Of a DNA stretch of 64,000 nucleotides, positions 34,321-46,496 are shown piece by piece (the first letter of the stretch is position 1; each line of letters opens with the position of its first letter). The translations under genes and the position numbers were made by a program. The notes under the pieces were generated by a model, which saw nothing but the letters and a program-made list of their open reading frames with translations, had not been told where the DNA came from and did not search any database. The stretch is from Talinum fruticosum (taxonomy: Eukaryota; Streptophyta; Magnoliopsida; Caryophyllales; Talinaceae), in the NCBI GenBank assembly GCA_021018815.1, contig JAITYX010000045.1, positions 3,286,001 to 3,350,000 of the forward strand, in the 5' to 3' direction.

Positions 34321-36400
34321 CATATGGGCAATCAAGGTGTTCGGGTTGCGATCCGAGCGATAGATCAGCTAAGAATACTTACACTATCCTTCCTTTGATC
34401 GCTTTTGAGAGACGAACCCGAGTTTGAATTCGATAGTATGATAGTCCATCTTGCTATTTTACTACCGAAAGTTGGTTGCTCAAGTATGTACTTAATAGGA
34501 TCCATAGGTGTCACCACATGTACCGTGTGGGCTAACATGTACTATATAAGCTTCTTGGTAGCCCAAACTAAAGCCAAAGGTGTCTTCTCTAGTGGTGTAT
34601 ATCTAGTCTCGTGATCCAGGACCTTCTTACATAGATAGTACATCACACGTTCTTCTTTCCCTTCTCATTGAGCTAGCATGGCTCCTATAGCGAGGTTCCG
34701 TTGTGGTGAGATATAGAAATAAAGGTTTCCTTGGTTGGGGTGGAACTAACATTGGAGGATCAACCACATATTCTTTAACCTTCTCGAATGCTTGTTGGCA
34801 CTCGGTATCCCAAATGGGCTCGGATCCTTTCTTTAACTTCTTGAAAATGGGTTCACATACCATAGTCAATTTTGATATGAAATGACTAATGTACTGCAAA
34901 CGTCCTAGGAAACCTCTTATCTCCTTCTCCTTACTTGGTGGAGAGATCTCCTGAATGGTCTTGATCTTGGATGGATCAACTTCAATCCTCTAAGACTCGA
35001 CAACATAGCCTAACAGTTTACTAGAGGTTACCCCAAAGGCACACTTTTGAGGATTAAGGCATGTGTTGTACTTCCCGGTCTATGGAAGAATTTTCTCAGC
35101 CGGGTAAGTGCCCTACCCTGTCTTTGGATTTTATGATCATATCATCTACGTATACTTCGACTTCTTTATGGATCATATCATGCGAGTAGTGTCGTTGCTG
35201 TCCCCCGATACATTGCACCAAGCATTTTTGAGCTCAAATAGCATCCGCACATAACAATAAGTCCCCTATTGAGTGATGGAGGCTATCTTTTCCATGTCCT
35301 CTTCAGCCACCTTCACCTGATTATATCCGGCATAACCATCCATGAACAAGAGTAGAGCATGAACCATTGTATTATCTACCAAAAGATCGATATGAGGCAA
35401 CGAGAAATCATCATTAGGACTGGCCTTGTTTAAATCCCTCAAGTCGACGCACATACGAAACCCGCCATCTTTCTTCGGGACTAGAACTATATTTGCTACC
35501 CACCGAGGGTAGTGAACTACCTTAAGAAACCCAACTTCTAACTGTTTTTAAACCTCTTCCTTAATCTTCAAGGCCAATTCTGGTTTCATCCTCCTCAACT
35601 TCACGCTTAACCGGCTTAGCATCCTCATAAAGTGAAATTTTGTGTTCTCTTATACTCGAATCTACACCTAACATGTATTTATAAAACCATACAAAGACAT
35701 CGATAAATTCCGCAAAGAGTGAAGTAAATTGCTTCGCTCTTCCGGATCCAAAGTTTTCCCAATCTTTACTTCTCGGGGTTGATTAATTAACCCCAAATTA
35801 ATTGTTATTATTTCCTCCATTATTGGTGAGCGATTTTCATGATCTTCCATAGCTTTCATTCATTCTTTAGGAATTTCTTGTTCATTATTAGAGGCAAAAC
35901 AATTAAGAGTGAGAGGAGGCAAAGAGTAAGCAGAGAGGTTCACTTTATTGAAAGAAGCAACGAGTACATCAAACTTAGAAACATAATTAGAAACGATAGA
36001 ATTAGAACTACAAACAACAGAAGAAGAAGTACAAGCCCTAGTACTAGACTCGGAAGGAGGATGCGCTCCTAGGCCGGCAGCGAATTCTTAGCCATCCTTA
36101 GCATCAATCTAAGTAACATGCTTGGGCCCTTCTATATCGGCATCGGTGATGAACCTACATGAATCGATTTGTGGGTACGACATATTTCGTGACGATACCG
36201 AGACCGAGTTCCCTTCTAGGTTACCCTTTAGTCCGAATAAGAGATCGAAAAGATTGTTTCGGCAAGATTGGTCCAATCTGTTGTGGATTGTCTCCTTTTG
36301 AGGAGGCAAGGTGCCTCCTTTTCCAGAATATAATAGTCATTGAAGATCTCTAAACTAGGTACCAGGATACATTTTTCCTTGATATAGTAAGGCTTAGGAA
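34321..36400 (-). pseudogene. Reverse transcriptase and first RNase H of the Tat-type element
   Basis: On the minus strand a linker (about 35,860-35,660, INLGLINQPREVKIGKTLDP) leads to RT with MCVDLRDLNKASPNDDFSLP and FMDGYAGYNQVKVAEEDMEK (35,454-35,266). The polymerase active site EVEVYVDDMI follows (YVDD at 35,152-35,141). RNase H then has FISKLTMVCEPIFKKLKKG, FEKVKEYVVDPPML and TPLEKTPLALVWATKKL (34,899-34,560). The enzyme would copy element RNA into DNA. Several frameshifts and stops break it; part of the region between 36,400 and 35,900 is poorly conserved. Confidence 0.85.
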
Positions 36401-36699
36401 AACCATAATAAGGAAAGTTGTCTCCTTCTCTTAGAAATTGTCCATTCGAGTATAAGGAAAGAGCTTAATAGAATGGACTGTGTGTAGTGCAGTCCTCTTC
36501 ACTTGGATTTCCCACTTGGCTTGAGCTATTTCCTTAGTATTAGGTTGATAACCTATTCCAAAATTATAATTATTAGTGGGTTCAAGAGGTGGAAAAATAG
36601 GGTGGAATGCCCTTCCGTCGGCAACAAGACCTGGAAATACCCCTTTTTCCTAAGCATCGATTGGATACTAGGATTGCCATAATGATTAAAGGTAAAAGG

Positions 36700-37299
36700 T
36701 GCTTCATCCTTTTCTAAGGTAGCGACGGTTTCAAATCCCTAAAGTTCTTCATCATTATTATCATGCTCGATCTCCACTATGTACTCTTTGGAAGTGATAG
36801 TACCACAAAGATTATCCCCGTTGACGATTATAGCGACCTTTAATGATCATCTTGACCTTCGATGCAATGTAAAGGGTTCCGCTCAATGATCATGCAACCA
36901 AGGGCGTCCTAGAAGGAAATTAAAAGTAGGGATATTTAGGACTTGGAACTCCATATTCCTCTCTACTAGCTCTATATTGATTGGCAAGGTCACTTGTTCC
37001 CAAGACTGTTCTTCTACAATTGTCATAAGCTCGAAGATGAATAGTCTCGCTTGGAGAGTTGTTGCTCCTTTATTCCTAACCTCTTAACAGTTCACTAAGG
37101 ACATACGTTTACTACTCGATCCATTGTCTACTAAGGTTAGGGGAACAAACTTATTGATACCACTCGATAGTTAAATAAAGGGCATTGTCATGTGCAACAC
37201 CTTCTTTTAGGAGATCCTTTCGATCAAAGGTAATGGTTCCATCCCCACTACTCGACCAATCCTACTACTTCCTCTAGCGTGCTTTGTCAGGAGAAACTT
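36700..37299 (-). pseudogene. Aspartic protease of the Tat-type element
   Basis: The minus strand has LTLVDNGSSSKRM (about 37,140-37,105). The DNGSS box corresponds to the retropepsin active site D-S/T-G, with Asn in place of the usual Ser/Thr as commonly seen in this lineage. About 200 bp on, FNFLLGRPWLHDH (about 36,930-36,890) is the conserved LLGRPW block. The protease would cut the polyprotein. Stops are present. Confidence 0.72.
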
Positions 37300-38571
37300 C
37301 AATCTTGCTAAGTGCATCGATCAAGGCTTGCCTATGTTTCGGGAAGTAGATATCAATTGCCGATTGAAATATCGGTCTTTAATTTCCGGAGTTGCTTAAG
37401 GTTGGGTCTTCTTTCTTCATAGTTTCAAATTCTTTTGGGGCTTCCTAAGTCTGTTGTGGACCTAAGGGTGCATTGTGCCATCCTGATCTAGTAAGAAACT
37501 GCACAGCAGGGCTCTTAATGTCTCCCTAAAAGTTTTCTTCTTCTAAGGGTGGTGTGGCCCAAAAGTCATCGATATTGTCGCCACTTTTTGTTTCAGTAAA
37601 CATCTTCTTCATCACTTACCCACAGCCCCTGGATTTTTGGAACTAACAAAGGTAGGTTAAGAAGTGGTTATGACTTGTTAATATCTCGAATAAAAATGGA
37701 TGGATCCCACTGACCTAGTGTGGGTTCGGTAAAGATGGCTAGGGTGCCGCTAAAAGGGTTCTTATTGTTGCCTGGTTTCGGGTAGCCTTAGGCAAGGGTA
37801 GTTGGCCATTTCGCAACATTCTTTCTAGTTTGTTCTTGAATGTCCAACACTGTTCTATATTGTGTCCTCGTGCAAGATGATATCTCGTAAAATTTTCCCG
37901 TGTCCCAATTTTTTGATTGTTTCGCGGTTTCGATTTGCTTTAATAGGTGGTAATTCTATCTTCCCTTCTTCCAAGAGATGGTTAAGGGCCTTGGTGTAAG
38001 TAGTATCAATAGGAGTGTATGTAGTATCAATGAAGGCATTGACATCTGCACCCCTGGTAGCATTGCCGGTGTTAGAGGTTTTCTTATCTTTAGAATGATA
38101 ATTATCTCTATAACCTGGTCGCAACTTTTGTGGTCACGGTGTAAAGCTCTTCTTCTATCAGCAAACCAAGCATCTCTAAGGGTTGAAAAGTTCACCATGG
38201 GTAGAATTTGAGGTGCTCGATTATAATTGGGCTGAAGTTTCTTTATGATAATTCGAACTTGATCCTTCTTGGAGGGTCGATCAACCATATGGGCTGCCTT
38301 CGCTCTCCATCGGTAAGGAAATCCGTTAAGCTCTCCTTCTCACCTTGCTTGATTAGTTCCAAGTCTCTAAGAGTGACAGGTAAATCGGTGTTATATGAGT
38401 ATTGATGGAGGAACTCCTTGCACAAATCTGTCCAATTGGCAACCTTGTGTGGGGCAACCACATCATTATACCACTTCATTACATCGGTATAAAATGTCCA
38501 GGGGAATATGATGTGGTAAGTGTCTTCAGGAATGTTCTTAAGAGTCATTTGCTCCCAAGAAGTTGCATACA
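37300..38571 (-). pseudogene. Gag of the Tat-type element, 5' end missing
   Basis: On the minus strand the capsid-like region reads FPWTFYTDVMKWYND, then NWTDLCKEFLHQYSYNTDLP and LELIKQGEKESLTDFL (38,540-38,300). After a shift come DPPRRIKFELS and RPSKKDQVRIIIKKLQPNY, then LEEGKIELPPIKANRN (about 37,990-37,940). This is the retrotransposon gag of the Tat type, needed to form particles. It is cut off by the CACTA-B end at 38,572, so its start codon and leader are absent. Confidence 0.8.
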
Positions 38572-38790
38572 CACTACAAAAAACTTGCGATTAGCGTCGG
38601 AATTTAGAGACCACAACAAAATTCGACTCTAATATCGACAAAATTAGCGTCGGATTTTAAAAAGACACTATTTAAGTCGGAAATAAAAATCGGACTCGTT
38701 AGCGTTCGATTTTAGAGTCGGATAGAAAATCCGATGCTAATTGGTGTCCGATAATTCCATCCGACGCTAAATTTGGACACTAACTCTAAA
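38572..38790. repeat. CACTA-B left terminus and subterminal repeats
   Basis: Following the terminal CACTACAAAAAAC, variants of TTAGCGTCGGATTTTA and the inverse AAATCCGACGCTAA occur repeatedly. They match the arrays of CACTA-A (3,605-4,010) and the right end of CACTA-B. Confidence 0.8.
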
Positions 38791-39150
38791 AAACATATCA
38801 GTAGTGGGCGCATTCACGGGACTCCACTTCTCAAATCCCTAACTCTCTCCTTCCTACCCATCCCCTTAAACATGAAGCCCACTGCGATCGCCTCCACCGT
38901 CGACGTCTTCGCTCATCTCCGACGCCGGCGTCTTCACTCCCTCCGACGCCGGTGTCTTCGATCACCGGCGTATCCCCCACCTTAAACACGAAGCTCTGCT
39001 CCAGCTTCGCTCTTGCCTCCGGCGTGACGTGTTTGCTCCTCTCCAGCGCCGGCGTCTTCGATCTCTCCTAATGCATCCTCCCTTGTCCGAAGCTAGCTTG
39101 TCGGCGAGTGCCTCTCTCTCTCTCTCTCTCTCTCTCTCTCGAAGAAAGTT
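38791..39150 (+). other. GC-rich leader of CACTA-B with CT microsatellite
   Basis: This GC-rich stretch has repeated TCCGACGCCGGCGTCTTC-like units (38,915-39,060) and a (TC)n tract at 39,112-39,140. It parallels the GC-rich leader of CACTA-A. The Ser/Arg-rich frames through it have no domain. It is most likely a transcribed leader. Confidence 0.45.
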
Positions 39151-41260
39151 CGGTTCAGCCCCACAATGCCGAGTTCGATTTCTCTTCCATTATTCGTCTC
39201 AATATCGGTATTTTCCTTCTCTTAAAATTCTCACTCAGTCCATCAATAAAGTATTAGTTAGCATTGGAATTCAATGCCAAAGTTTTGATTGCGAATTCAA
39301 CATTATATGCTTCATTTGAGGATGAAATTATTGTGTTTAATTGGCAAAATTGGTATCGATGTAGAGTTTAACTTAGTTAAAGTTGGGAATTTAGGGTTCA
39401 AGCTGATCATAGTGAGCGAGTTGTTAGTGTAGATTAATTTCATTTTCAGTGAATGGCTTCATTATTGCACATAATTGATTACAGTGTATAAACTTTCATT
39501 ATTTTGGTATAAGTCGTGGACACCTTCCTTACTAGAGGAGTTGATGAGCATCTCATAATCATATTATTGTCAAAGTCAATCACAGTAAGAAAATTTGAAC
39601 CTTTGTTCTCTATCTTGAAAAGATCAAGATTTTTGCAAGACCAAAGTGGTAGGAAAGTAGAACATAGCTTATTGCCAAAAGAATGTAAATTCTTGTTTTT
39701 CGAGACACATGTTAGTTGTGTAGGGAAAGCTAAGTTTTAAGGGACAGAGAAGGTTGATGACTTACCTAGGCTATCACCAACAACAAACGTTTTAGAACTA
39801 GACCAAGTGTCATAATTTACACCCGAGTGTCGAACCCGCTGAGTCCCCCGCAGTGTAGACAGGTGGCCAAGCACGACACGACTAGGCGGACCATGAAAAG
39901 CCCAACACAAGCACATTTTCTCTTCATCGTCGTGCTTAATTATACCCGGATGTTTGGGGAGGATGGGGGGATAGGGAGGCTAGAGCTTAATCGTTAGCAT
40001 AAGAGAGATTGATAAAGGGAAGATGATAAAAGCTTAATTATCGGCATAAGATGGTCTCGAGCTTTATATATAGTGGACCAAAGGTTGCTTGAATGTTGAA
40101 TGCTTGAATGCTTATCGAAAGTATATAGTCATAGTTTCTATGTAGAATCACAAACCATATGTACGCAGAAGTACTAAAATTTCCTGACCCGAATAAGCAA
40201 AGTATAGAATTTCTATTCATAAACTTGGGCCAAGGGATGAAAACATCGGAGACATGCATGATTCTTGAAACAGTCTCTTTGCTTGTCAAGAGTAAGGTCG
40301 CCATCAACATTTATTTTTTGCTTTTGTATTTCACCATGTTTTTCTTGCAATAAATTTCCCATAATTTATGAGGCTTACTTTGTTCCTCTTTTTATCTTAC
40401 ACTTGGAGAGTGTTCGATATATTTAGTTGATGTTGTTAAGTGATTTGGCACAGCTTTAATAATTGGACATTAATTTTTCCAATGTAGATATTTTTTATGG
40501 GAAGATTACATATGTTTTACTCATCTTCTTATCAAATATTGTATTATAAACAACGAATAAGTGAAAGAGGAGTTTTCATAAGTGTACCAAATTTGTAATT
40601 AGAAAATGTATGTTGTCTTTTTCCTTTTGAACAGAATTGATGTATCGATAGATTATTTGTTGAAAGTTTCCGGGGTTTTGGAGCATTGGCAGCAAGGAAC
40701 TCAAAGTAAGAGAACTTCATTCCCTCCCCCTTCAGATTTGCCAAGAACTTGAACTTGTGCATATACCTAATTGGGTAGATGTCTTGATTTCTAGATAAGT
40801 TGTATGTGTTTTGGATCCTTCAACAATGTTGTTCGACTATTGCTAGCCTTTAGTTTTGTGTATATTGATGGACATTTAAATTTAATTATTTGGGTGTGAA
40901 TGTTCAGTTAGCTTGTGCTGGTTGTACATTTATCTTTGTTGACTTTGGCAAACTATCTTTGCTGACCATTTGTGCAACATTTGTTGAGAAAGTATGAACA
41001 TAGTAAGCTAGTTATTTGTAATCCTGGCAGGATTTTTATATAACATTTGTTCCGAGTGTTTGTGGGCGGAATTAGTGATCTCCATCGACCACAATTTTTA
41101 TCTAGAGGCGGATGATGAGAGTCTTTTATTGTATAATGACATTGATGATGACATGTAGCTATTGATGATGATGATGATTTTCGAAGTAATATTGTAATCT
41201 TGTGACATTGATAACCAAACAATCTATGTTATGATTTTGATTTATGTTTTGATTTTTTGT
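39151..41260. other. Internal region of CACTA-B without recognised gene
   Basis: A few short frames (39,516-39,740 and 40,159-40,353 on plus) have protein-like composition, for example VLKFPDPNKQSIEFLF, but no family is recognised. Just before the solo LTR, plus-strand codons read FLEADDESLLLYNDIDDDM followed by a stop, a possible C-terminus of an unrecognised CACTA protein. The TNP2 gene, if it was ever here, is not detectable. Confidence 0.4.
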
Positions 41261-41265
41261 GTATA

Positions 41266-44200
41266 TGTAACACCCCAAAACACCCCTAGGAGTATTACAT
41301 CGCCGAGTTCCTTAAAGGAACTCCCAAGGCTCTTTCTGGTGTTGGTTTGGCTGTCTAAACTCAACTCAAAGACAATAAGGATGGTTTTCCAAAAGGATAT
41401 GAGATTTCCTAAAAATTTCGGCAGAGTTCTATTTGTAATATGGACTATCCCATAGGCTTAAAGCCGTAAAACCTTGCACGAAAAGCATAATATAACTCAA
41501 CGAGCCACACGCTCGGAGTATACAACTCAACGACCACACGCCGGAGTCCAGCTAATCATGCGATGACTAAAACAATCTAAAGGGTCCAATATACATTTGG
41601 TACAACTATATGCACTAAATTACAAGTACAAGCATTTAGAAACAAAACAATGCATGTCGACCACTTGAGTCACTTCAACCGTCAACAATCGGTAGTCAAC
41701 GAGGGTCCGGAGTATGCTATGTGTAGATCATGCTTCGAACGTGTACCGGGAGGGAAAGGGAGGGAATTTGTGGGGGTGAGCAATAATCAACGGGCTCACC
41801 GGAGTCTTATACCCTTAAAGGGAAATTCTTTACACGTAATACTCATCATAATGAAATCTGCGAAAACATAATAATATAATACAAATCTATATACTTTTCA
41901 CTGAAATCTCTTGCAATGAAAAAGTTCAAGACTCTTCAATTACTTAAAAACACAGTTTCACATTCATGAACAATTCTTTTGGGGGTTGAATCAACTTTTC
42001 CGGGCCTTCGAGGACTCGAACTATCACTTCTTTCATCTCGGGCGCGACCCCGACAAAAAGGCTCCCGGACCTATCTTCAGGAAGTCTCGGGGTGGGCATC
42101 CCGCCTCTGCAGGACCCCTGTTAGAACCCTTCCCTCGAAGTTTCTAGCTGGGCGTCCCCGGTTCGAACCCTTCGGTATGCTAAACGATCCGTAGCTTGTC
42201 GATTCAAAACTCTTTAAACATACTCATTCATCACATTCATTTCACAACTTTCTCAATCGATTCAAGTATCAAGGAAGGCATGACACCACGTGTCACCCTT
42301 ATAAATTCACTTTCTCAAATCTTATTCATTTTCTCAAGCAAGTCTCGCTTCTTTAAAACATAATCACGTTCGAAAGGCGGTTCTCAAGAAATTGCATTCA
42401 AGAATCATTCACGCAAAATACAAAACTCCTTTCGAAACTATTTTTGAGTATCACGTAAAGCAATCACATAGCACGGATAATCACCATTCAATGTAAGCAA
42501 TCATTCTTAACTCTTTTCCAACTATATCTATCTCAATCCCTCACTTTAGTATGATTAATCTCCATTTCCGAGTCACAGTAACCACAAGCATATATCACTT
42601 AACGTTTCAATTCGTCACAATTCATTCCCTTCACCTCCATTTCTCACTTTATGTCTCTACTTTGTGAATCCACTTTGTTTGCTCACATCTCAACTTTCCT
42701 CAACTCCCTATCTTTACTCCAATTCCTCAACCTAACCTTACCAGTCCCCGCCTCAAATTCCCGTTGTATGTCTCTAACTCATTCCTTAACTCTTGCTCGT
42801 CCGTCCTTAGTTATGTAACTCTTAATCACTTTTCATTATTTAGTTTCCGTTAGCCTTGCTTATTTTCACGCTCGGTTCAACATCGAGGAATTAAATATAA
42901 TTTGAATGTAATTACTCTCACAATCACCCATTTCTCACTTACTTGTCCCAATTGCGCATTACTCAATACGAAATCATACTCCTCTTTATACTTTGACCTA
43001 CCATTCCCCAATGTTCGTAATTAGCTCTTAATACCGCAGGTTCAAGAATCTCTAAGACTTAATTAGCTCATAATTCATATCCATGTCCCAAGTCTTCATC
43101 CTTAATAGCTAATCGAAACTTCAATACTACTCATTTGACCTATGGAATCTAACCTCTTCGAGAATCAGCAGGTTCCAATTCGACCTTAAATAACTATTAA
43201 ATCTCTTTGAAATTCCCAATTTAATTCTCGCTATTTAACCCAAGTAACTCCTTTCATTTCACGATTCCGCCTTCTCAATTCCTTAAATACATTCTAAGCT
43301 CTTATTTAATCTCAAACAACGATTAGGTCCGTTCCGCAATACGGATATTCAACGTTCACCACAAATTCCATATTCACATAACACATTCAACATTCACAAC
43401 AAATCCATTTGAGTTTCAAAATTACTAATAGTTTAGAGTATAAGACTACCCACCTCGATTCAGGGATTGAAGGTTTGTTGGTTTGCTTGAGACTCGAGCT
43501 CCTCGCTCGGTTCCTCCTTTCGTTCCTCTTTCCTCGTTGCTAGCCTCGGTTTCCGCGGCCCTCCTCTGCGCCTAACGCCATCGTCGGTCACGGTCCCGCG
43601 CTCACCGATCGCTTCCTCGGCCCTCGCGTCCGCTTCCCTTTCCCTAGCCTCGGTTTCGCCCTCTCCTTCAGCCCTGGCCGTCCCTCGCGTTCGTCGATCG
43701 TCTCACCTTTGTTCGCCGTGGAGCCTACCGGCCTCCGGTGGCTTTCCTTGCTCTCGCTTGCCCTCTCCCGCTCGCTCTGTCTCCCTCTTCCCTTCTTCCT
43801 TCGCTCGGTTTCTTTTCCTTCTTGCCTTTCCGAGCCCTCGCTCTCCCCTTGCCCACCGGCCGCTTGCTGTTCGAGCGGCCACCGACCTCTGCTTCCGGCT
43901 CCCGCGCGTTCTCTCTCTCCCTCCCTCTCTCGTTTCTCGCTCGCTCTTCTGTCGCTGGGCTCCACCGAGCCCTCTTTGCTTCCCTCTCTTCCACCGCCTA
44001 ATTTGGTTGGTTAATGATCCTTATTGGACCCCTAATTTAGTTTCTATCCCATCTCTTCATAATTCAACTAAGTAATCACCGGCCTATATAAGACAAGTCT
44101 ATATCTCCTCCCTTCCGTCCTCTTAATGCTTCGCTGCATCCTAACTCATTTTAATACGCCGACCACGACAGTTCCTAATCATCAAACAGTTTAACCTAGA

Positions 44201-44379
44201 TAGAAAAGGAGGCAATTCCCTTAATTTAATTTATTCAACACCAGCCTCCAAAGGGATACTAATGTAATATGTCCGGTCGTAAATAAAATCGATCACTCAA
44301 CCCTCCTTAGCTGCGGGGAATAATATTCGATAATTCTATGCTTTTCAACTGCCTTTCTTTAAAATTCCAGGTATTACGA
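41266..44379 (+). mobile_element. Gypsy solo LTR with GTATA target duplication
   Basis: It starts TGTAACACCCC at 41,266 and ends GGTATTACGA at 44,379, nearly inverse ends. GTATA flanks it on both sides (41,261-41,265 and 44,380-44,384). CACTA-A at about 6,262-6,290 shows the uninterrupted sequence, which confirms the insertion. At 3.1 kb with a GC-rich 43,450-44,000 part and no internal genes it is a solo LTR; the TGTAACACCC start suggests a chromovirus (Tekay/Del-like) family. The several overlapping GC-rich frames at 43,588-44,075 are composition artefacts. Confidence 0.85.
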
Positions 44380-44451
44380 GTATATTATTTTATTTTTGAA
44401 TATATATACTTAAATCTTCTTTGCATGACATTATTTGTTGTATATACAAGT

Positions 44452-45991
44452 ATGCCTCGAACAAAAGGTTTTGTGCTAAATCATGGTGCGCTTACTTCCA
44501 GCTTCGATTCCAATGTTGGGGCCGATCAAGCCATAGTCTAGGCTCAATCATCATCATCACGGGAGATAGCTCACAACAAGGGGCAGCATGTAGGAAAAGA
44601 GTTTTGTCAAAGGATGATGATAACTGGTGGTATGTATTAGTAATTTTGTTTATTTTTCGTATTCTTTGGGTACTTTTAACTTAATAATTTTCTTGCGAGG
44701 TTCACTAAGTCGAAGTTGTCACGATCTATATCGGATGATATCAAGAGTTTCTACAATGGCCAGTGCACATGTTTATCAAATCTCCCTAAAGAAGAGCTAC
44801 AACTTTTGTGGAGGACTTTTGAGGTAAAAAGCTTGAAAACAATTAGATATGAGTAGTTTTTAATATTTTCAATTTATGTTTGGTAATATTTTTGTTAAAC
44901 AGGGCAAGTATACTTAGGATCCAGAACTTTCTCAAGAAGTCTATGCAGAGTGGAAAAAAAGTTCGTAAAAATTGGAGGAACTTAGAGAGCAAGGCTAGAA
45001 AAAGGCCCGATGATAAACCAATAACTTGGTTGTCGGATGAGGGGCGAGAGAGGTTGAAGGGCCTAACAAGTACCACTGAATTTCAAACAAAATCTACTCA
45101 ATGCTTGAAGAATAGGACAGAAGGCTCAAAAGCAAGAACCATACAAAGCTAAGGGTCGGTCTTAATCGCAGATCTCGCAGTCCAAATGGTATAAACTCTA
45201 GTATTTTGGTTTTCTTTCATTTTATACACATAATTTAGTTTGTGTAACTTTATTGCATATTTTGTATGCCTAGATCAAGGAAGGGAAGAATCCTACCCCA
45301 TCTGCATTGTTTGTGAGTAGTCGTAGTAAGGAAGATGCTCAATCTGGAAAGGTCTTCGTCGACGACCGGTCCAAATCTCTGTGGGTAAGAATGCTATCTC
45401 CATAAACCTTTACAAGCAAATAGAGTGAGTGAGCACTCAATTGTAATGAACAAGTGGCATTGGAATTGTAGGGGATAAGTTAGAACTTTATCATGTCAAG
45501 TATTCAATATATCCATTATCAATATTGAATGGACAATGGTTGCCTTCCCTTTTGCAGGAAAAATATGAAGCGATTAGAGCGAGCGTGGTATTCAGGAGGG
45601 GAAAAAGAGGCGGAGAGCCTCTCCTATGAGGTATCGGGTGGGTGGAGTAAAAATCAACCATCTATAGATTGGGTAATTCCACAACAATGTTCTACGAGAA
45701 ACCTACTCGCCTCGACATCCTCTATAGGTGCTACATACAATTCCTCGGCTTATTCTCGACTACAATCACAACTTTAATCAACCCAAGAACAATTTGATTA
45801 GCAAAGAAAGTTAACGGAGAGTCATCAAAAGGCCATAGAAGAGCAAAGAAAACTAATTGAGAGTCATCAAAAGGCCATGGAAGAGCAAAGAAAACTAGTT
45901 GTGAGTCGAGCAAAAGGCCATGGAAGAAGCAATGAAACTCATTCAAAACCTCCAATCAAAAGTTGACAAGATGTCCGGTGGTTCTAACTAA
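44452..45991 (+). pseudogene. Ptta/En-Spm TNP1-like transposase gene (copy B)
   Basis: Exon 1 starts MPRTKGFVLNHGALTS at 44,452 and reaches a GGTG|GTATGT donor at about 44,631. Exon 2 (about 44,697-44,824) reads FTKSKLSRSISDDIKSFY and PKEELQLLWRTFE before GTAAAA. Exon 3 (about 44,902-45,180) reads PELSQEVYAEWKK, WRNLESKARKRPDD and LKNRTEG. Exon 4 (about 45,272-45,385) reads NPTPSALFVSSRSKEDA and VFVDDRSKSLW. The last exon (about 45,558-45,991) reads EKYEAIRASVVFRRG and VSGGWSKNQPS and ends SGGSN. The tail is a coiled coil enlarged by a 42-bp tandem duplication. Family: plant Transposase_24 (Ptta/En-Spm), whose TNP1-like members bind subterminal repeats. Stops in exons 1 and 3 and shifts in the last exon break it. 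Confidence 0.75.
45817..45930 (+). repeat. 42-bp tandem duplication in the TNP1-like coiled coil
   Basis: The unit encoding ESHQKAIEEQRKLI repeats at 45,817-45,858 and 45,859-45,900, and a third diverged copy follows. Forty-two bases are 14 codons, exactly two heptads. CACTA-A has only one equivalent unit (EQRKLVESQQKAMEE). Confidence 0.85.
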
Positions 45992-46254
45992 TTTCTTAGC
46001 ATGATTTGTTTGTTGAACTTTGAATTGGTTTGTTTGATAAAATTATTGTATAACATATAACTTAATTGCGAATGTTCGTTGTTTTTATGAATAATTGGTG
46101 GTTTGTGGATGATTGTGCAAAGAATAAATCATAATGTATTTGTGTATTCGTGGATTACTGTGTAGAGAAGACGTTAGAATTTATGTAAATGTTTTGTAGG
46201 AAATATATGTAAAAAGGGAATAGTAAATGTAAAAGAAGCTCTGGTAAAATAATC

Positions 46255-46496
46255 GAACATTTAGCGTCGATTTTAGCGTCCGACACTAATCCGACACTAT
46301 TTGAGTCGAAATATCCGACGCTAAACTCAAAAATCCGACACTAAAATAAGAAGTAGCTCTAAAAAACTAGAACGAAATTAGCGTCGGACATAGAATCCGA
46401 CAGCTGTCGGCGTCGGATCCGTCCGACGCCAAAACCTACAATCCGACGCTATTAGCGTCATACGCCATATCCGAAGCTAATTAGCGTCGAACTAAA
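46255..46496. repeat. CACTA-B right subterminal repeats
   Basis: Dense GCGTCGGA/TCCGACGC motifs in both orientations, ending in TTAGCGTCGAACTAAAT at about 46,496 without the final terminal repeat. Confidence 0.8.

Larger units (their letters stand above)
24773..38571 (-). mobile_element. Ty3/gypsy Tat/Ogre-type retrotransposon with antisense accessory genes
   Basis: On the minus strand the order is gag (38,571-37,300), protease, RT, RNase H, a second RNase H, integrase (to about 32,650), an antisense (plus-strand) region with two accessory genes (27,508-32,142), a polypurine tract (26,755-26,733) and the 3' LTR (26,732 to about 24,775). A second, archaeal-type RNase H and accessory ORFs between pol and the 3' LTR are characteristic of the Tat/Ogre lineage. 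The 5' end, with the gag start and 5' LTR, is missing because CACTA-B begins at 38,572. All genes are broken. Confidence 0.88.
38572..46496 (+). mobile_element. CACTA (En/Spm) transposon B, right terminus missing
   Basis: The left end starts CACTACAAAAAACTTGCG at 38,572 inside the Tat gag, preceded by ACA. Both ends have GCGTCGGA-type subterminal repeats (38,585-38,775 and about 46,258-46,490). The Ptta/TNP1-like gene is on the plus strand, and a 3.1-kb gypsy solo LTR interrupts the middle. The expected TAGTG right end is absent: at about 46,496 the sequence changes abruptly to a Sirevirus-like copia. It is homologous to CACTA-A but in opposite orientation. Confidence 0.85.

Noticed and set aside
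43588..44075. Cluster of overlapping GC-rich frames of 87-125 codons on both strands
   Set aside because: They lie inside the solo LTR, overlap one another in several frames and consist of Ser/Leu/Arg or Glu/Arg/Gly only. This is compositional, not coding.
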